Assembly: GCF_005080685.1 (NCBI RefSeq)
Contig: NZ_CP039371.1
Location: forward strand, 1,612,001-1,676,000
Source of the DNA: Pseudomonas putida
GTDB lineage: Bacteria; Pseudomonadota; Gammaproteobacteria; Pseudomonadales; Pseudomonadaceae
DNA length: 64,000 bases
Reading direction: 5' to 3'
This document shows, piece by piece, positions 61,309 through 64,000 of the stretch; positions within the stretch are counted from its first letter, which is position 1; every line of letters starts with the position of its first letter. Below the pieces are notes generated by a model. The model ran no database searches. It was not told the DNA's origin and saw only the letters and a list, made by a program, of their open reading frames with translations. A program made the position numbers and the translations under genes.

Positions 61309-62160
61309 TCACTGGAACCCTTCGACGATGTACTCGGCCATGCAGTCGGTGATCGGCGACTGGCTTTGCGTATTGCGCAGCAGCATCACATTGGCCAACG
61401 GCAATTGGGGCAACCCCTCGCTTTCCCCGAGGATGCGCACGTTGCCGCCGATCAGGCTCTGCAGCTGCGCGGTCACCGCCAACCCGGCCGTGACCACGGC
61501 GAAGATCGCCGCCAGGCTGGGGCTGGTGTAGGCGATGCGGTAATCGATGCCCTGGGCTTCCAGGGCATTGCAGGTCCAGGCCCTGCAGAAACAATCGGTA
61601 TTGAACAGCGCCAGCGGCATGGGCCGTTGCTCGTGCGGGCAGAAGCCTTCGGCGGCCGCCCAGACCAGGCGCTCCTGGCGCAGTAGCTGGCCCACCTCGT
61701 TGCCCGGCTCGCGGGTGACGATGGTCAGGTCCAGGTCCTGGCGCAGCATCAGCTGCTTCGACGAGTCGCAATGCACCTCCACCTGCACCAGCGGGTAGGC
61801 CTGGGCGAAGCTCGACAGGATGGTCGGCAGGAAGCGCATGGCGTAGTCGTCCGGCGTACCGATGCGCACCAGGCCGACCATGTGCGGCATGCGCAGGGTG
61901 TTGAACACCTCGCCATGCAGCTTGAGGATGCGCCGGGCATAGCCCAGCAGCACTTGCCCCTCGGCGGTCAGGCGTACCTGGCGGCCATCGCGCAAAAACA
62001 GCTGGCGCTGCAGGATGTCCTCCTCCAGGCGCTTCATCTGCATGCTCACCGCCGACTGGGTGCGGTTCACCACTTCTCCGGCACGGGTGAAGCCGCCTTG
62101 CTCGGCGATGGCGACGAAGGTACGCAGCACGTCCGCGTCGAGGCTCTGGTACTGGGACAT
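61309..62160 (-). CDS. LysR-family transcriptional regulator
   Basis: A 283-aa regulator: DVLRTFVAIAEQGGFTRAGE and NRTQSAVSMQMKRLEEDI form the helix-turn-helix; the effector domain includes GTPDDYAMRFLPTILSSFAQ. ATG 62160 (MSQYQSLDADVLR) is chosen over a longer upstream frame. It is divergent from the DUF1127 gene with 97 nt between. Effector unknown. Confidence 0.92.
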   Translation of the reverse strand: MSQYQSLDADVLRTFVAIAEQGGFTRAGEVVNRTQSAVSMQMKRLEEDILQRQLFLRDGRQVRLTAEGQVLLGYARRILKLHGEVFNTLRMPHMVGLVRIGTPDDYAMRFLPTILSSFAQAYPLVQVEVHCDSSKQLMLRQDLDLTIVTREPGNEVGQLLRQERLVWAAAEGFCPHEQRPMPLALFNTDCFCRAWTCNALEAQGIDYRIAYTSPSLAAIFAVVTAGLAVTAQLQSLIGGNVRILGESEGLPQLPLANVMLLRNTQSQSPITDCMAEYIVEGFQ

Positions 62161-62257
62161 TGCATCAATCTCCGAGATGGATCGCATCAGAAACATTCGT
62201 TGGATTGATCTTAAGCCCACGCCGAAACTGAAGCCATCAAACACGGAGGGCTTCACG

Positions 62258-62476
62258 ATGAAAGGTCATGTCAGCAGCATCCAGCAACCTGCATTCTCTT
62301 TCACCCACCTGTGGCAAGGGGCGTACCGGCGTGTGGCGCGCTGGCACCAGTTGTATCGCCAGCGCCGCGAGTTGGCCAGCCTCAGTGATGCGACACTGCA
62401 GGACCTGGGCTTGAGCCGTGCCGACATCATGCAGGAGGCCGATCGGCCGTTCTGGGATGATCCTCTGCGCAAATGA
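62258..62476 (+). CDS. DUF1127 (YjiS-like) small protein
   Basis: A 72-aa basic protein ending in the DUF1127 motif: YRQRRELASLSDATLQDLGL followed by SRADI. Such small proteins are common in proteobacteria and some modulate stress or phosphate/carbon responses through RNA binding. It may be controlled by the divergent LysR gene. Confidence 0.88.
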   Translation: MKGHVSSIQQPAFSFTHLWQGAYRRVARWHQLYRQRRELASLSDATLQDLGLSRADIMQEADRPFWDDPLRK

Positions 62477-62505
62477 AGGGAAGCCCGGGTGCAAGTGCCG
62501 GCCCT

Positions 62506-62616
62506 TTCGTGGCGGTTCGGCGCCCCGACAAGCCCGCGCCCACAGGATCAGCGCCGACCTTGGAATCGGCGCTGATCCTGTGGGAGCGGGCTTGTCGGGG
62601 CATCGAACCGCCGCGA
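62506..62616. repeat. Long imperfect inverted repeat before the DAHP synthase gene
   Basis: Two arms of about 52 bases (62506-62557 and 62566-62616) pair with four mismatches around an 8-nt loop. The arms contain a REP-like GCCCCGACAAGCCCGC core. It lies between the convergent DUF1127 and DAHP synthase genes and could terminate both. Confidence 0.85.
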
Positions 62617-62621
62617 ACGAT

Positions 62622-63998
<1,377 letters not shown>

Positions 63999-64000
63999 GC

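Overview
The window looks like chromosome from a fluorescent Pseudomonas of the P. putida group. The evidence is the wzz-wbp-wbpL-wbpM O-antigen locus followed by comEA and pyrF, the EarP/EF-P pair with Arg32, several Pseudomonas-restricted small families (DUF3077, DUF6124, DUF3509, DUF2897), and dense intergenic REP elements built around cores such as GCGGGTAAACCCGCTCC. No database search was run; every call rests on reading motifs, lengths and context.

Region 1 (1-16.8 kb) is an O-antigen cluster on the + strand. It runs: end of wzz, wbpA, wbpB, wbpD, wbpE, a Wzx-like flippase, an asparagine-synthetase-like amidotransferase, a Wzy-like membrane protein, a GT4 glycosyltransferase, wbpI, a second GT4, a WbpV/WbpK-like epimerase, wbpL and wbpM. 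WbpA/B/E/D/I are the enzymes that make UDP-2,3-diacetamido-uronic acids. WbpL starts the chain on undecaprenyl phosphate, Wzx flips it, Wzy polymerises it and Wzz sets its length. The middle of the cluster is clearly more AT-rich than the rest.

Region 2 (16.8-20.2 kb) lies between wbpM and comEA and looks acquired. It holds a membrane-anchored D-glucuronyl C5-epimerase-like protein, an OafA-type acyltransferase broken by two frameshifts, and a graveyard of IS66 and phage endolysin fragments.

Region 3 (20.2-25.8 kb) has comEA, a DUF2897 gene, pyrF, and a DUF6124-DUF3077 gene pair behind an unusual leader of repeated, mutually complementary motifs, one of which covers the Shine-Dalgarno sequence. 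A small set of envelope glycan genes follows: a WaaP/InaA-like kinase, a GT25 transferase and a polysaccharide pyruvyl transferase.

Region 4 (25.8-64 kb) is high-GC core chromosome with REP pairs in most gaps. It encodes an NADP-dependent reductase, cold-shock protein, BenE, GST, glutaredoxin-like protein, FolE, Smr protein, PrmB, AroC, MFS and ZIP transporters, an LTA-synthase-like protein, RraB, a c-type cytochrome, CorA, PlsC, tRNA-Ser(GGA), a TonB receptor, EarP/EF-P, OhrR/Ohr, two LysR regulators, a TauE exporter and a class II DAHP synthase. AroC and the DAHP synthase are the last and first steps of the shikimate pathway. EarP rhamnosylates EF-P. OhrR represses ohr.

Three single-base frameshifts, two of them in homopolymers, interrupt otherwise intact genes, so residual assembly error is possible.
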